64,000 nucleotides of DNA from Sphingobacterium sp. UT-1RO-CII-1. GTDB taxonomy: Bacteria; Bacteroidota; Bacteroidia; Sphingobacteriales; Sphingobacteriaceae. This document shows positions 26,942-35,829 of this stretch, piece by piece; position 1 is the stretch's first letter, and every line of letters begins with the position of its first letter. The position numbers and the translations under genes were made by a program. A model generated the notes under the pieces. The model made no database searches, had not been told where the DNA came from, and worked only from the letters and a program-made list of their open reading frames with translations. The DNA is taken from contig NZ_JAPPVJ010000002.1 in the NCBI RefSeq assembly GCF_026711005.1, forward strand, positions 62,001 to 126,000, given 5' to 3'.

Positions 26942-28135
26942 TTAGTGGGTATGGCCTTCAGGTATGATAGATGCATTTGCGGCTATTTTTACTTGATATG
27001 CTCCTCTTGTTACTATTTCATTGCCACTTTCTAGGCCGTTTTTAACATGGACACGATCACCATCACTTTGCCCCAGTTGAACCTCCTGTTTTTTGTAGGC
27101 CTCTTTACCGATACGTAAATAAACGAAATGTAATCCTTGCTCTTCAGTTACAGCTGTTAGCGGTATAGCGATTACATTTTGCAAAGGAGTGGAGAGCAGA
27201 TATACTTCTGTATATGCTCCAGGTATTATACCACCTTTATTGTCAAACTCGAAAATAACGGGAATATAGAAAGATGAACTATTTGTTGCTTTTCCGTAAG
27301 ATAAAAGCTTCCCGTTGAGGTTGTTAAGTTTGTACGTCACAGTATCATAAGCTGTTTTAAAATGAGCAGTACTTAAACCTTTTAGATTGTTGAAATAGCG
27401 CTCTGACACTTCTGCTTTTAGCTGAAGTTTTCTGTTTTGTGACACGACGGCTATCGGTTGACCTATAGTCACGTATTCGCCTTGATTGACAAGTCTGTTT
27501 TTTAAAAAACCAGCTATTGGAGAAGTTACCCGAAGTCCCGAAGAGGTGACATTGGCAGCCTGTGCATTGTAAACAGTTTGAGCATTCTCATAGCGTTGAC
27601 GGGCTAATTGAAAATCCTTATCAGAGATAATCTTATCCGCAATTAAAGATTCTGCGCGCTTTAGTTCCCGTTCTGCAGTTTCGTATTCTATTTTTATTTT
27701 AGCGATGGGATCACCTTCCTGTAAATTTTTTGCAGATATAGTTACGATTGATTCGCCAGCAGCTATTGACTTACCTTCGGCAATAGCAGCGTTACTAAAA
27801 GTGAGTGTGCCATTTCCAGTGGCAACAATGGTGACTTCATCACCTTGAGATGATTGTATTTGCCCACTTGTTTTTACAACCTCATGGAAAGTACCTGGAG
27901 ACACTATCTGCGTTTGTAAACCCGCCGCCTCTGCTTGTTCAGAAGTAAAGACAATTTCATCGCTGTGGTCATCACCATGCTCGTGCTCGTGGTCATGGTC
28001 GTGATCATGGTCGTGATCATGGCTGGCATGGTCGTTATTGTGCCCTGTATTACTTTCACTCACTTTATTTGCATTATTATTACATGCATATAAAGTGAAA
28101 ATAAGCCCTATTAATGGAATAAATGATTTTATCAT
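26942..28135 (-). CDS. RND periplasmic adaptor lipoprotein with His/Asp-rich leader (CusB/CzcB-like)
   Basis: 397 residues. A lipoprotein signal (LIGLIFTLYACNNN, Cys at about 18) anchors it; next comes an alternating His/Asp/Glu tract (about residues 33-58) that would bind metal ions, then barrel-sandwich, alpha-hairpin and beta-barrel domains (DGDRVHVKNGLESGNEIVT is the usual final domain). It bridges the RND pump and outer-membrane channel and may hand metal to the pump. It is the first gene of the three-gene pump operon; a small His/Cys-rich secreted protein is encoded 210 bases upstream on the same strand. Confidence 0.92.
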   Translation of the reverse strand: MIKSFIPLIGLIFTLYACNNNANKVSESNTGHNNDHASHDHDHDHDHDHEHEHGDDHSDEIVFTSEQAEAAGLQTQIVSPGTFHEVVKTSGQIQSSQGDEVTIVATGNGTLTFSNAAIAEGKSIAAGESIVTISAKNLQEGDPIAKIKIEYETAERELKRAESLIADKIISDKDFQLARQRYENAQTVYNAQAANVTSSGLRVTSPIAGFLKNRLVNQGEYVTIGQPIAVVSQNRKLQLKAEVSERYFNNLKGLSTAHFKTAYDTVTYKLNNLNGKLLSYGKATNSSSFYIPVIFEFDNKGGIIPGAYTEVYLLSTPLQNVIAIPLTAVTEEQGLHFVYLRIGKEAYKKQEVQLGQSDGDRVHVKNGLESGNEIVTRGAYQVKIAANASIIPEGHTH

Positions 28136-28345
28136 TTTAAATGTTACTTAAGTGCTCTTTAAATTTGATCTTTCTGATTTAGAGCGCAATACTTGCTTTA
28201 AAACTGATTGATGTAATTTTAAAACTGAAATGTTTAAAAAGACAATTTGGTAGACTACAAAAAGCCTATCTTATTGTAACTAGAATATTGTGGGAAACAT
28301 GATTGATTTTATACCCTTTTGTAAAAAAAACTAGAAGTTGTGGGT

Positions 28346-28786
28346 TTAAATCAAACTTGAGAGGAGAGAAGTAGGTGGAGCACGAAGACCGACACTCGAA
28401 GCCACATATGTAGGTATATATGGAAGTTTATATTGCTTATAAATCAACTTCTTTTCAGCTTCGCTGAATTTTTTTAATTGATTGTCGTTGATACAATATA
28501 AAAGAAATGGATTATGAAAAATTTGTTTTTCAAGTCCTCCAAATTTTATATCATAGGAAGATGCACTCACATAGTCCTTTTCAAATACACAATCTTTATC
28601 GAAGTCACTATGATCAGGTAGATCATGACAATGTGTTATTGATTGATCTAAGTCGCAATTGGTCATATTGCAGGTGTCCATAACGAGGTGCACCCATTCT
28701 TGGTGATGGTGGTGTGCTAGAGTCGCTGAAAGTAAAATAATCAGCGTTGCTAAAGATGTTATTGTTATGGATATATTTTTTTTCAT
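28346..28786 (-). CDS. Small secreted His/Cys-rich protein upstream of metal pump operon
   Basis: 146 residues from the ATG at 28786 (another ATG at 28792 adds two). A hydrophobic signal segment (about 5-25) is followed directly by HHHHQEWVH, then CNMTNC, HCHDLPDH and CVFEKD, giving several potential metal ligands, and the C terminus ends GLRAPPTSLLSSLI. This layout (signal, metal-ligand patch, RxPP near the end) recurs beside heavy-metal efflux genes in Bacteroidota and resembles the smaller protein at 14976-15311 in overall plan, though I see no direct sequence alignment between them. Role inferred: periplasmic metal binding or sensing for the pump. Confidence 0.7.
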   Translation of the reverse strand: MKKNISITITSLATLIILLSATLAHHHHQEWVHLVMDTCNMTNCDLDQSITHCHDLPDHSDFDKDCVFEKDYVSASSYDIKFGGLEKQIFHNPFLLYCINDNQLKKFSEAEKKLIYKQYKLPYIPTYVASSVGLRAPPTSLLSSLI

Positions 28787-28946
28787 TTGCATTTATCTTA
28801 GCCTTAATGTGGGCAAAGAAATGTTTCTTCTTTAGAATGCTGAAAATCACAGATCTTAGCAAGAAACAAAGCAAATATAATAAAATATAGATAAAGGATT
28901 GGTTGTTTTTAGGTAAACATTTTTTTGAGGAGGTATAATTAAGGCT

Positions 28947-28986
28947 AGCTAACCCGTTGGAAAACTCTTTCATCAGCGGGTTAGCT
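28947..28986 (-). terminator. Hairpin after the phosphonatase-like gene
   Basis: AGCTAACCCG (28947-28956) pairs with CGGGTTAGCT (28977-28986) around a 20-base loop, 10 bases past the stop codon at 28997. On the minus strand the T tract is weak, so it may be an imperfect terminator; on the plus strand a better T-rich run follows. Confidence 0.55.
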
Positions 28987-28996
28987 GTTCCTCTTT

Positions 28997-29731
28997 TTAG
29001 TTATTATGCGTCTTAATCAGTTCGATGATATCGATAGGTTTTGTAATAAATTTATCGTGTTTATAGTCTTTTAGTTCATTTTCGGTATGCGTTCCGTAGA
29101 GTGAACCCACAGAAAGCAAAACTCTTGCACTCTCTGCTGATTGTAAATCTGAAGGAGTATCGCCAATATTAAAAACTTGTTTGCTATCTGTAATATTGCA
29201 TTTTGCCATGGCCAATTGAATCATCTCAGGTGCTGGACGTCCATTTTTTACATCGCTACTAGCTATTGAGCAGTTGATAAAATTCTTACCTGTGTTTTCT
29301 AAACATAAATAATCACTGTTTAGATCTGTATTCCAGCCCAATTTAGCTAAGATAATGTCTGTTACTTTACGGTAGAATCCTGTTGTTAGTGCAATTTTGA
29401 TATTTGCTGCTCTACAATATTCAAAGACTTCCAATATCCCATCGTAAGGTTTAGCTCCAACAGTTTCATAATGGGACTCTAAGGTGTGGCAAAAGTAATC
29501 ATAAGATTCTTGTACCTTGCTTTTATAAGCAGGATGGTTTTCGCCAAGCTCTTCTTTCCAGATCGTTTCAAAAACTAAAATCTTTGACCAACCCATCATA
29601 CTGTTTATTTTCTCGGATGATACATCTAGGTTGGTTGCTTTTATCGCTTCATAAAAACATTTTTCTACCTCACGATGATCCTGAACAGTTGTTCCTGCCA
29701 TATCAAAAATGGCCATTTTTATTTTACTCAT
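28997..29731 (-). CDS. Phosphonatase-like HAD hydrolase
   Basis: 244 residues. HAD motif I is AIFDMAGTTV with nucleophile Asp9 and Ala instead of the usual second Asp, the mark of the phosphonoacetaldehyde hydrolase (PhnX) branch. The cap domain has MMGWSKILVF, with a Lys at the place where PhnX carries its Schiff-base lysine (inferred alignment). Motifs TTGFYRK, KNGRPAPEM and IGDTPSDL complete the HAD core. Known relatives are labelled phosphonatase-like hydrolase, with substrate unproven. Its start overlaps the end of the upstream transporter gene by eight bases, so the two are translationally coupled; together they suggest import and cleavage of a phosphorylated or phosphonate compound. 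Confidence 0.88.
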   Translation of the reverse strand: MSKIKMAIFDMAGTTVQDHREVEKCFYEAIKATNLDVSSEKINSMMGWSKILVFETIWKEELGENHPAYKSKVQESYDYFCHTLESHYETVGAKPYDGILEVFEYCRAANIKIALTTGFYRKVTDIILAKLGWNTDLNSDYLCLENTGKNFINCSIASSDVKNGRPAPEMIQLAMAKCNITDSKQVFNIGDTPSDLQSAESARVLLSVGSLYGTHTENELKDYKHDKFITKPIDIIELIKTHNN

Positions 29732-30971
29732 AATCTTTTAATATATTATTTTTATTATTTACTAGTGAAATTATTAGTGCACATATAGCGCAGATGATAG
29801 CGACTAATAAAAAAATATTTGCTGTGTTTTTTGTATAATCTATGACTTTCCCAAATAGCGGCTCACCAAATGCAGCAAAGACATAAGCAAACATATTCAT
29901 TACACCTATTCCAGTTCCTACTAATTTTACACCAAGAAGATCGGGGCTAAGTGTCCAGAAATTAGCTTGAGGGCCATAAACAAAGAATCCTGCAGCAAAC
30001 ATAAGAATGACTGCTGTTAAACGATTGGCTTCGGGAAGGAAATAGATTAATAAAGCTATTGCACAACTGCATAGCATCCCCCAGCGGATAGACTTTATAC
30101 GGTTTGATTTGAATATGTAATCTGATATATAGCCAAAAGAGACAGCCCCGATGGCCATGCCTATCGGAATAAAGAGCGTTATCCAAAGATCATCAGTAGA
30201 ATCCTTATAGTTGGATCCTAAAAAATGTATGGGTACCCAAAAGATTAAACCGTAACGAGCCATGCTTTGAAAACCAATAGCAAAGGAGACAATCAAGAAG
30301 CTTTTATTCTTAAAAACTGCTAAATAGGCTTGTTTCCAATTGAGTTTTAAATCTTCTTTTTTTTGGTCTTCCTCAAGGGTATAACTTTTTAATCGAGGAT
30401 GGCTATACGCTATAAATGCAAATAGTATTAGAGCTCCCAAGAGAAAAAGAATGGGATAACGAAATAACGTGCGCCAGCTTTGGTCATCTTGTATTAAGAA
30501 AAGTGCTATTAGAAAGGTCATGACAGAAGAACTCCCGGCTGCCATTGTATAAAAGCCAAAGGCTTTACCACGTTCTTTTCCACTCCACCAATTGGCAATC
30601 AGTTTGCTTCCCGAGCCCCAGGCCATCGATTGAAAATATCCATTTAAAGTCCACAATAGGAGTATAGTCTTATAGGTGTCTGCATAACTTATTCCGAGAT
30701 TGCAAAGAACAGATAATGTTCCGCCAGTTAAAATCATGTGTTTTGGGCTGAAACGATCTGCTAAATTACCATTGATCAATTGGCCGATCGCATAGCCCAT
30801 AAGCATTGCAAAACTTATCCAGCCAATTTGTTGAAAGCTGATAGAAAGATCTTCAGCCATTCCTTTTGCCGCCCAACCGAAATTGTGACGCCCGGTATAG
30901 AAGAACAGATAGGCAAACATGGTAACGAGCAACATTTTCCACTGATCTCTTCTGAAGTTATTAGCCATCAT
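29724..30971 (-). CDS. MFS transporter of the organophosphate:phosphate antiporter (GlpT/UhpT) family
   Basis: 415 residues, about 12 membrane segments. FFYTGRHNFGWAAKGMAEDL and NGYFQSMAWGSGSKLIANWW match the conserved blocks of the GlpT/UhpT/PgtP antiporters, which exchange a phosphorylated compound for phosphate. The substrate is likely an organophosphate or phosphonate because the downstream overlapping gene encodes a phosphonatase-like hydrolase. The gene is divergent from an XRE-cupin regulator (about 270 bases apart), probably its controller. Start at the double Met 30971/30968. Confidence 0.9.
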   Translation of the reverse strand: MMANNFRRDQWKMLLVTMFAYLFFYTGRHNFGWAAKGMAEDLSISFQQIGWISFAMLMGYAIGQLINGNLADRFSPKHMILTGGTLSVLCNLGISYADTYKTILLLWTLNGYFQSMAWGSGSKLIANWWSGKERGKAFGFYTMAAGSSSVMTFLIALFLIQDDQSWRTLFRYPILFLLGALILFAFIAYSHPRLKSYTLEEDQKKEDLKLNWKQAYLAVFKNKSFLIVSFAIGFQSMARYGLIFWVPIHFLGSNYKDSTDDLWITLFIPIGMAIGAVSFGYISDYIFKSNRIKSIRWGMLCSCAIALLIYFLPEANRLTAVILMFAAGFFVYGPQANFWTLSPDLLGVKLVGTGIGVMNMFAYVFAAFGEPLFGKVIDYTKNTANIFLLVAIICAICALIISLVNNKNNILKDYE

Positions 30972-31225
30972 TCTTTAGATTAAAGGAGAAATAAAGTGTT
31001 TCGTACATCTAATCTCTGTATTGAACGCGTTACTCACGCTGACAAGTGTTGTATTGTTCATGTTGTATTTATTTTTACAATACTAAAGAAAGTTTACAAA
31101 TACTATACATTTATAAGGATTAATTTTATGTTATATAATTGTTTAGTGATTGTTAGAAAGTGTAATTTTCAAACTTTTATTTGGGGATTTCTATAGCTCG
31201 GTAGAGAGTTAATGTTTTATTTAAT

Positions 31226-31233
31226 TACATTTG
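31226..31233 (+). promoter_or_regulatory. -7 promoter box of the XRE-cupin regulator gene
   Basis: TACATTTG is an exact TAnnTTTG match 12 bases before the ATG at 31246. It implies transcription starting only a few bases before the ATG, and so excludes the in-frame TTG at 31231 as start. Confidence 0.5.
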
Positions 31234-31245
31234 TTCACTACAATT

Positions 31246-31827
31246 ATGGAAAGTAAAACGATATTTAAGATAAGTCAGAAATTACGCGAGTGCCGTAAAG
31301 AGAAGGGGATAACCCTTCAGGAGGTAGCTGACAAAGCAGGAGTAAGTAAAGGGTTAATTTCGCAAATCGAGAATAACCGTACAATTCCATCATTATTGGT
31401 TTTGGTCAATATTATTTCTGCTTTAGATATAGATCTCAATGTATTTTTTGAGGATTTTAAATCAGAAGTTGCTCTAGGTCCGATTTTGGTCAAAAGAAAG
31501 AAAGATTATGAGAGTTTTGAGAAAGAGCAAGCGGAAGGCTTTCTATATAATAGAATAATAACCACTTCAGTAGATCAATCTACCATTGATGTGGTTTTGT
31601 TAGAGCTGTTGCCTGGCGCATCACGACCGATGGTAGAGACAGAGGCTTTTGAGTATAAATATATTATTAAAGGTAAAGTAGCTTATGAATTTATAGATGA
31701 AGTTATCGAGTTGGATGAAGGCGACTCTATTCTATTTAATGGACGATTGGCACATACACCTAAAAATATTGGCGAGGAGAATGCAGTTATGCTGATTGTA
31801 TACTTTTTTGACCAACAGAATAAATAA
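31246..31827 (+). CDS. XRE-family transcriptional regulator with C-terminal cupin domain
   Basis: 193 residues from ATG 31246. The N-terminal helix-turn-helix is LRECRKEKGITLQEVADKAG followed by VSKGLISQIENNRTIPSL (about 12-50); the C-terminal 110 residues form a cupin barrel with FEYKYIIKGKVAYEF and LDEGDSILFNGRLAHTP. This two-domain class senses a small ligand in the cupin and controls neighbouring catabolic or transport genes. It is divergent from the GlpT-type transporter and phosphonatase-like pair, which are the obvious targets. The ligand is unknown. Confidence 0.9.
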   Translation: MESKTIFKISQKLRECRKEKGITLQEVADKAGVSKGLISQIENNRTIPSLLVLVNIISALDIDLNVFFEDFKSEVALGPILVKRKKDYESFEKEQAEGFLYNRIITTSVDQSTIDVVLLELLPGASRPMVETEAFEYKYIIKGKVAYEFIDEVIELDEGDSILFNGRLAHTPKNIGEENAVMLIVYFFDQQNK

Positions 31828-31850
31828 GAATAGTTTATTCATTTAAAGAA

Positions 31851-31897
31851 TGCTATTTTCTGTTGTTCTTATGTAAAATGAATGATAGAAAATAGCA
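31851..31897. terminator. Hairpin between XRE-cupin gene and envelope operon
   Basis: TGCTATTTTCT (31851-31861) and AGAAAATAGCA (31887-31897) form a perfect 11-bp stem with a 25-base loop between convergent transcripts. T tracts are modest on both sides, so termination is probable but not certain. Confidence 0.45.
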
Positions 31898-31906
31898 CAT
31901 AGTCCC

Positions 31907-33178
31907 TTAATTGCCTTTAAAATCGATTTTTGCCTTTATTTTTAATTCTTTTTTACTTTTTACGCTTGTTTGGATTTCTATTTTTACTTTTTCTTGCACG
32001 AAGTAGGCTATTGCTCCAACGTGCGATATTGTAGGCCATAAAGTGAAGTCTGTATAAAAATAAAAAGGCATTTTGTTCTGTTCAAATTTCAAAGTTTTTA
32101 AAGTGCCTTGTTCGGTGCTATGCAATTGAAATTGTCCTTTACTTGTTTTATAAAAATTATAAAATATTTCTTGGGGTATAGTTTGCAAGAACTCTTTTTC
32201 ACCTTTCAAAGTAAACTCAATAAGAGGCACTTGGGTTGTTTGAACTTCTTCTTTTGCTATGCTGCTAAAATTCTCATCATAATCATAGCTGATAACGGTG
32301 TCTTTTTGCACAACAGTTTTTGTTTTGATAACGAAATCTATATAATTCTTATAAGATTGCGCTATTTGTTCTGTATTAATGTTGAGGAATTTTTCAAAAA
32401 AAAGAGCGAGGCGAGGCATTTCATCCCAGTATAGACTACTCCAAAAAATTAAGGCATTTGACTTTTCATCTATTCGTCTTATAGAATTCATGTCTGCTAA
32501 ATTATGTTGGGATTTGTAGATACCTTCTAACGCTAGCTCTTTATTGATTATTTGTCCACCTAAGAAATGTTCTTCTTTGAAATGGTAATAGAATAGGTGT
32601 TCTGTTTTTAGGCCTGATGTTAGTTTACTACTTGTAATGTTTTTAACCATTTGCCAACGTTCTTTATTCTTTAAAAGTTGTCGTAATATTTCACTATCTG
32701 TTTGTTGACCTATGGCTAGTTCAAAGATAATATGCTCACGATCAAAAACTATCGCTATATTTTTGTCGAATTTGAAAAAATAATGGCTGTCAGCAAGGGT
32801 GTCAATTTTTTGGTCAAATTGGTGTAGCGTTGTGATCCAATTTTCCCAATTTCTGATTTTTTGAATAGTATATAGCTTAGAGGTGCTACCTTGTAATGTC
32901 GTAAAATATAATTTTGCAGGTATAGCTAATCCAGAACTCCATATCTTATTGAAGAGTTTTTCGGATTTAGTGCTATCCCTCGTTCTCTCTATCGTCTTGG
33001 GTAATAGTACACTTAAATTACTCAGAAATATATCATCTAATGATAGGCCTATTAACGATTCGCTATTTTGTAAAATGTACTGTTTGTCGGCTTTATTCTC
33101 ACGGATGATATATATTGCAATAGCCACTATAAGTATAGTGGCTAATGCAATCATAGTATTTCTTAACAGTTTTCGCAT
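31907..33178 (-). CDS. Membrane-anchored envelope protein of unknown function
   Basis: 423 residues. A single N-terminal membrane segment (about 7-26) is followed by a long extracytoplasmic part without recognised domain. Residues 295-318 contain VISYDYDENFSSIAKEEV, resembling the segment IDYEYDENYDYTEVTKTKEE at 457-480 of the protein encoded just upstream, which suggests that the two are distant paralogues. It is the last gene of a three-gene operon: its ATG directly abuts the upstream stop codon. Best guess is an inner-membrane-anchored partner of the other two envelope proteins; nothing in the sequence shows enzymatic activity. Confidence 0.75.
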   Translation of the reverse strand: MRKLLRNTMIALATILIVAIAIYIIRENKADKQYILQNSESLIGLSLDDIFLSNLSVLLPKTIERTRDSTKSEKLFNKIWSSGLAIPAKLYFTTLQGSTSKLYTIQKIRNWENWITTLHQFDQKIDTLADSHYFFKFDKNIAIVFDREHIIFELAIGQQTDSEILRQLLKNKERWQMVKNITSSKLTSGLKTEHLFYYHFKEEHFLGGQIINKELALEGIYKSQHNLADMNSIRRIDEKSNALIFWSSLYWDEMPRLALFFEKFLNINTEQIAQSYKNYIDFVIKTKTVVQKDTVISYDYDENFSSIAKEEVQTTQVPLIEFTLKGEKEFLQTIPQEIFYNFYKTSKGQFQLHSTEQGTLKTLKFEQNKMPFYFYTDFTLWPTISHVGAIAYFVQEKVKIEIQTSVKSKKELKIKAKIDFKGN

Positions 33179-35137
33179 TTAAAACAGAGTTTCTATCATA
33201 CCATCCTGGCTTGACAGTATTTTATTAAGAATATAGCGAATTGCACTATTTTCTTTTTTTGGCAAGTCAAAACTAATAGCACTTTCTATTCTTCCTTTTT
33301 TGATAGCGCCTACTTCTGTCTTTAAAGCTCCAAAATGGCTTAACTCTTCAAAATTTTTCTCAAAACTTTTAACAATCGGAATACCTAGCTTCTTAAACGT
33401 TTCTGGTATTTTTTCTGCATGTGCGACAGCAGTAAAGCTATTGCCATTCACCTCTTTTAAAATGCTGTGACCACTTTTTGATTTGAAACTATTATCTCTT
33501 ATTGCCGTTAACTGTTCTAATTCTGAACCTAGAAATACAATATCGTCTTTAAATAATAAATACATAGCTAAGCCAGCATCTTTGATATTCAATTTATAAA
33601 TACCATCAATAAATTCGAGCTCATCTTTATGTACACTATAGTCAGCTATTTTTTTATAAATACGTTGATCTTTTGAAGTGAACATAGATAAGAAGCTTGG
33701 AATATATTCTTCTTTAGTTTTCGTTACTTCTGTATAATCGTAATTCTCATCATATTCATAGTCTATATATTCTGTTTGTACTTTTTTGACATCATTAACA
33801 AAAAAAACAAAGTCTCCATTAGCTAAATTGGCGATTGCTTTCTCATCAAACAATACGTCGGTCGCAATAGCTGCAATAGAGAGGGGCTCTTTGTACTGCG
33901 CTATTAAAGGTGCATACCAACGCTCGATAAACTTAGGCAAGCTTTTTAAATAAGCTTCAGTATTCATATTGATGGAAAAGTATCCCAAGTGGTCGTCAGG
34001 GACATAGTGAGCGAATTTTCTATTTACCTTACTTTTGAAAACGTCTTTTAACATTTTCTCAATATCACGATCTATACCTAGGGAAGACTCCACGCGCAGT
34101 TGGTTAGCTTTTTGTGTCAAGCTTAATGTTAAGTCTGTATAGCCGGTAGTGAATTCATTTGTTTGTAGTCCGAAACGTAAGTTAATAACATCCGCTGGTA
34201 GTGATTTTTTATAAAAAGCATCCAGGTCTGTCATCCAAAAATGAACAAGGGTGTTTTTTCTATTGAAGTTTTTTAGTCCCTTATTTTTAGCGTTGTTATG
34301 AGCAGGTTCCAGAAATAGAGGGAAATTATCCGTAGACCATTTTTTAAGGAGACTATTTTGTAGGCTATCATTTGTAGTACTTATGGTAGCATAATCTGTT
34401 TCCAAATCGCTTAGGTCATAATCATCCCAATCGTAGTCTTCAAGAGCAATAGCAGTAGAATCGGATTCGAGATCAAAATCTTCTAAACTATCTGTTTCCC
34501 ACTCAAAATTTTCATTTTCCTCTTCCTCATTATATTCCCAGCTATCTTCATCACTAGAATCACTTACTGCAGGAGCTTCTTCAAACAACTCTTCATACAT
34601 ACTAACATAATCATCTTGAACCTCTATCCCATATCTAGCGGCATTGTCCGGATTTTCGAAAAATTTCTTTTCAATTTCACTTGTCATGACGAAAAGCATA
34701 TTATGATTCCATGCTACATTTGTCTTTTGATCGGGAGAGTGCTTAGATTCATAGCCTTTTAAGCCAACAAAACTTTCATAGTCCTTGAAAAGGACATCTG
34801 CTATATTATGATTTTTTTTCAAGGGAATAAGAATCCCCGTATAATTGATGCTATCCGTTTGTGCATAGTATATGTAACTACTTCTATCTAAAGCAATGGG
34901 GAGATCCGTTATGCTTTCTGTGTGAATGTTCTTTTCATTAGCTAAGGCTTCAAATAGTCCAAGTTTTACAAAAGCTCTATTTAGCATCTCTAACGAGCTA
35001 TTTTTAACAATTGCATCATGATTGATAACAGCGACGATTTTAGCTTCTTTAGGCACTCGGTTAATTAAATCCTGTCCGTAAGAACAGTACGCAGCAAAAA
35101 TAGCCAATGTACTGAATATATACTTTTTGATATGCAT
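33179..35137 (-). CDS. Secreted DUF4836-like envelope protein with acidic tract
   Basis: 652 residues with a signal peptide (about 1-21, ending SYGQ). The opening NRVPKEAKIVAVINHDAIV resembles the start of Bacteroidota DUF4836 proteins, in which a mature protein begins by P-x-x-A-x-x-V. Residues 186-248 are an Asp/Glu/Ser-rich tract dominated by acidic residues, an uncommon feature that might bind calcium or act as a flexible linker. Later segments have the pattern IDYEYDENYDYTEVTKTKEE shared with the downstream protein. It is the middle gene of the operon, 8 bases after the upstream lipoprotein gene. The DUF4836 link is from memory and weak; the function of that family is unknown. Confidence 0.72.
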   Translation of the reverse strand: MHIKKYIFSTLAIFAAYCSYGQDLINRVPKEAKIVAVINHDAIVKNSSLEMLNRAFVKLGLFEALANEKNIHTESITDLPIALDRSSYIYYAQTDSINYTGILIPLKKNHNIADVLFKDYESFVGLKGYESKHSPDQKTNVAWNHNMLFVMTSEIEKKFFENPDNAARYGIEVQDDYVSMYEELFEEAPAVSDSSDEDSWEYNEEEENENFEWETDSLEDFDLESDSTAIALEDYDWDDYDLSDLETDYATISTTNDSLQNSLLKKWSTDNFPLFLEPAHNNAKNKGLKNFNRKNTLVHFWMTDLDAFYKKSLPADVINLRFGLQTNEFTTGYTDLTLSLTQKANQLRVESSLGIDRDIEKMLKDVFKSKVNRKFAHYVPDDHLGYFSINMNTEAYLKSLPKFIERWYAPLIAQYKEPLSIAAIATDVLFDEKAIANLANGDFVFFVNDVKKVQTEYIDYEYDENYDYTEVTKTKEEYIPSFLSMFTSKDQRIYKKIADYSVHKDELEFIDGIYKLNIKDAGLAMYLLFKDDIVFLGSELEQLTAIRDNSFKSKSGHSILKEVNGNSFTAVAHAEKIPETFKKLGIPIVKSFEKNFEELSHFGALKTEVGAIKKGRIESAISFDLPKKENSAIRYILNKILSSQDGMIETLF

Positions 35138-35145
35138 ATGTAGGG

Positions 35146-35829
35146 TTAATTTATTAAACTGATATTATTAGTAAGGTTTGCTTTGTTTCTTAACAAGTCG
35201 ATGGCTTTAACTCTCAACAAGGAAGTTTTTTTATCTTCTGAAACTTTGGCTTGATTGTGTTGCTGTGTTTTAATACTTTTTTCAAAACGGGTAATATTGG
35301 TATAGATAGCGTCATTGAAAAGTTGTTGATCATCGTTGGACAACTTACCAAATTCTTTGCCCATATCAGATGTATACGTATAATTACGTTTAAAAACGCC
35401 CGCCGAAGGATTAAAGCTATAGCTATTGTAGCTTGTAATTGAAACTTTAGTCTTTTTTGAAAGGGCTTTACTAAACTCATTTAAAGCTTCAATATGTGCA
35501 AAATTGCAGGATAATGTAGCGATATAGTTTTTAAAATCTAGGGTATATTTAACATTAGAAATACCTTTTGTATTTTTGAGTGTTGTTGCTAGTTCTTCCA
35601 TTTCCGCTTTAACTGTAGTCTCTGAGGGTATTTTGAAGCTTCCAAAACTACTTAACTTCATTAATGAAGCTACTTTTGTTTTGCTTTTACTCATGTTGAG
35701 CGTAGCGGTTATAGCACCGGAACCATTGTTCTGGAGGTCTATTTTCTCAACAAATTCAAAACAACCCGTCAGCAAGCTAGTTATTGAAATGATAGCTCCG
35801 AATAATAGTGTGCGATATTTTTTGTTCAT
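35146..35829 (-). CDS. Small envelope lipoprotein of unknown function
   Basis: 227 residues with a lipobox ITSLLTGC (Cys at about 23). The mature part begins FEFVEKIDLQNNGSGAITAT, which looks like a beta-rich start seen in several Bacteroidota lipoproteins, and contains a helix-rich middle and a C-terminal basic stretch. I recognise no enzyme motif. It is the first gene of the three-gene operon, so the operon encodes a lipoprotein, a secreted DUF4836-like protein and a membrane-anchored relative, plausibly parts of one cell-envelope assembly. Confidence 0.75.
   Translation of the reverse strand: MNKKYRTLLFGAIISITSLLTGCFEFVEKIDLQNNGSGAITATLNMSKSKTKVASLMKLSSFGSFKIPSETTVKAEMEELATTLKNTKGISNVKYTLDFKNYIATLSCNFAHIEALNEFSKALSKKTKVSITSYNSYSFNPSAGVFKRNYTYTSDMGKEFGKLSNDDQQLFNDAIYTNITRFEKSIKTQQHNQAKVSEDKKTSLLRVKAIDLLRNKANLTNNISLIN

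Noticed and set aside
28623..28973. 116-residue minus-strand frame overlapping the His/Cys-rich protein upstream of the metal pump
   Set aside because: Out-of-frame overlap with the better candidate, which has signal peptide and ligand motifs; this one has none.
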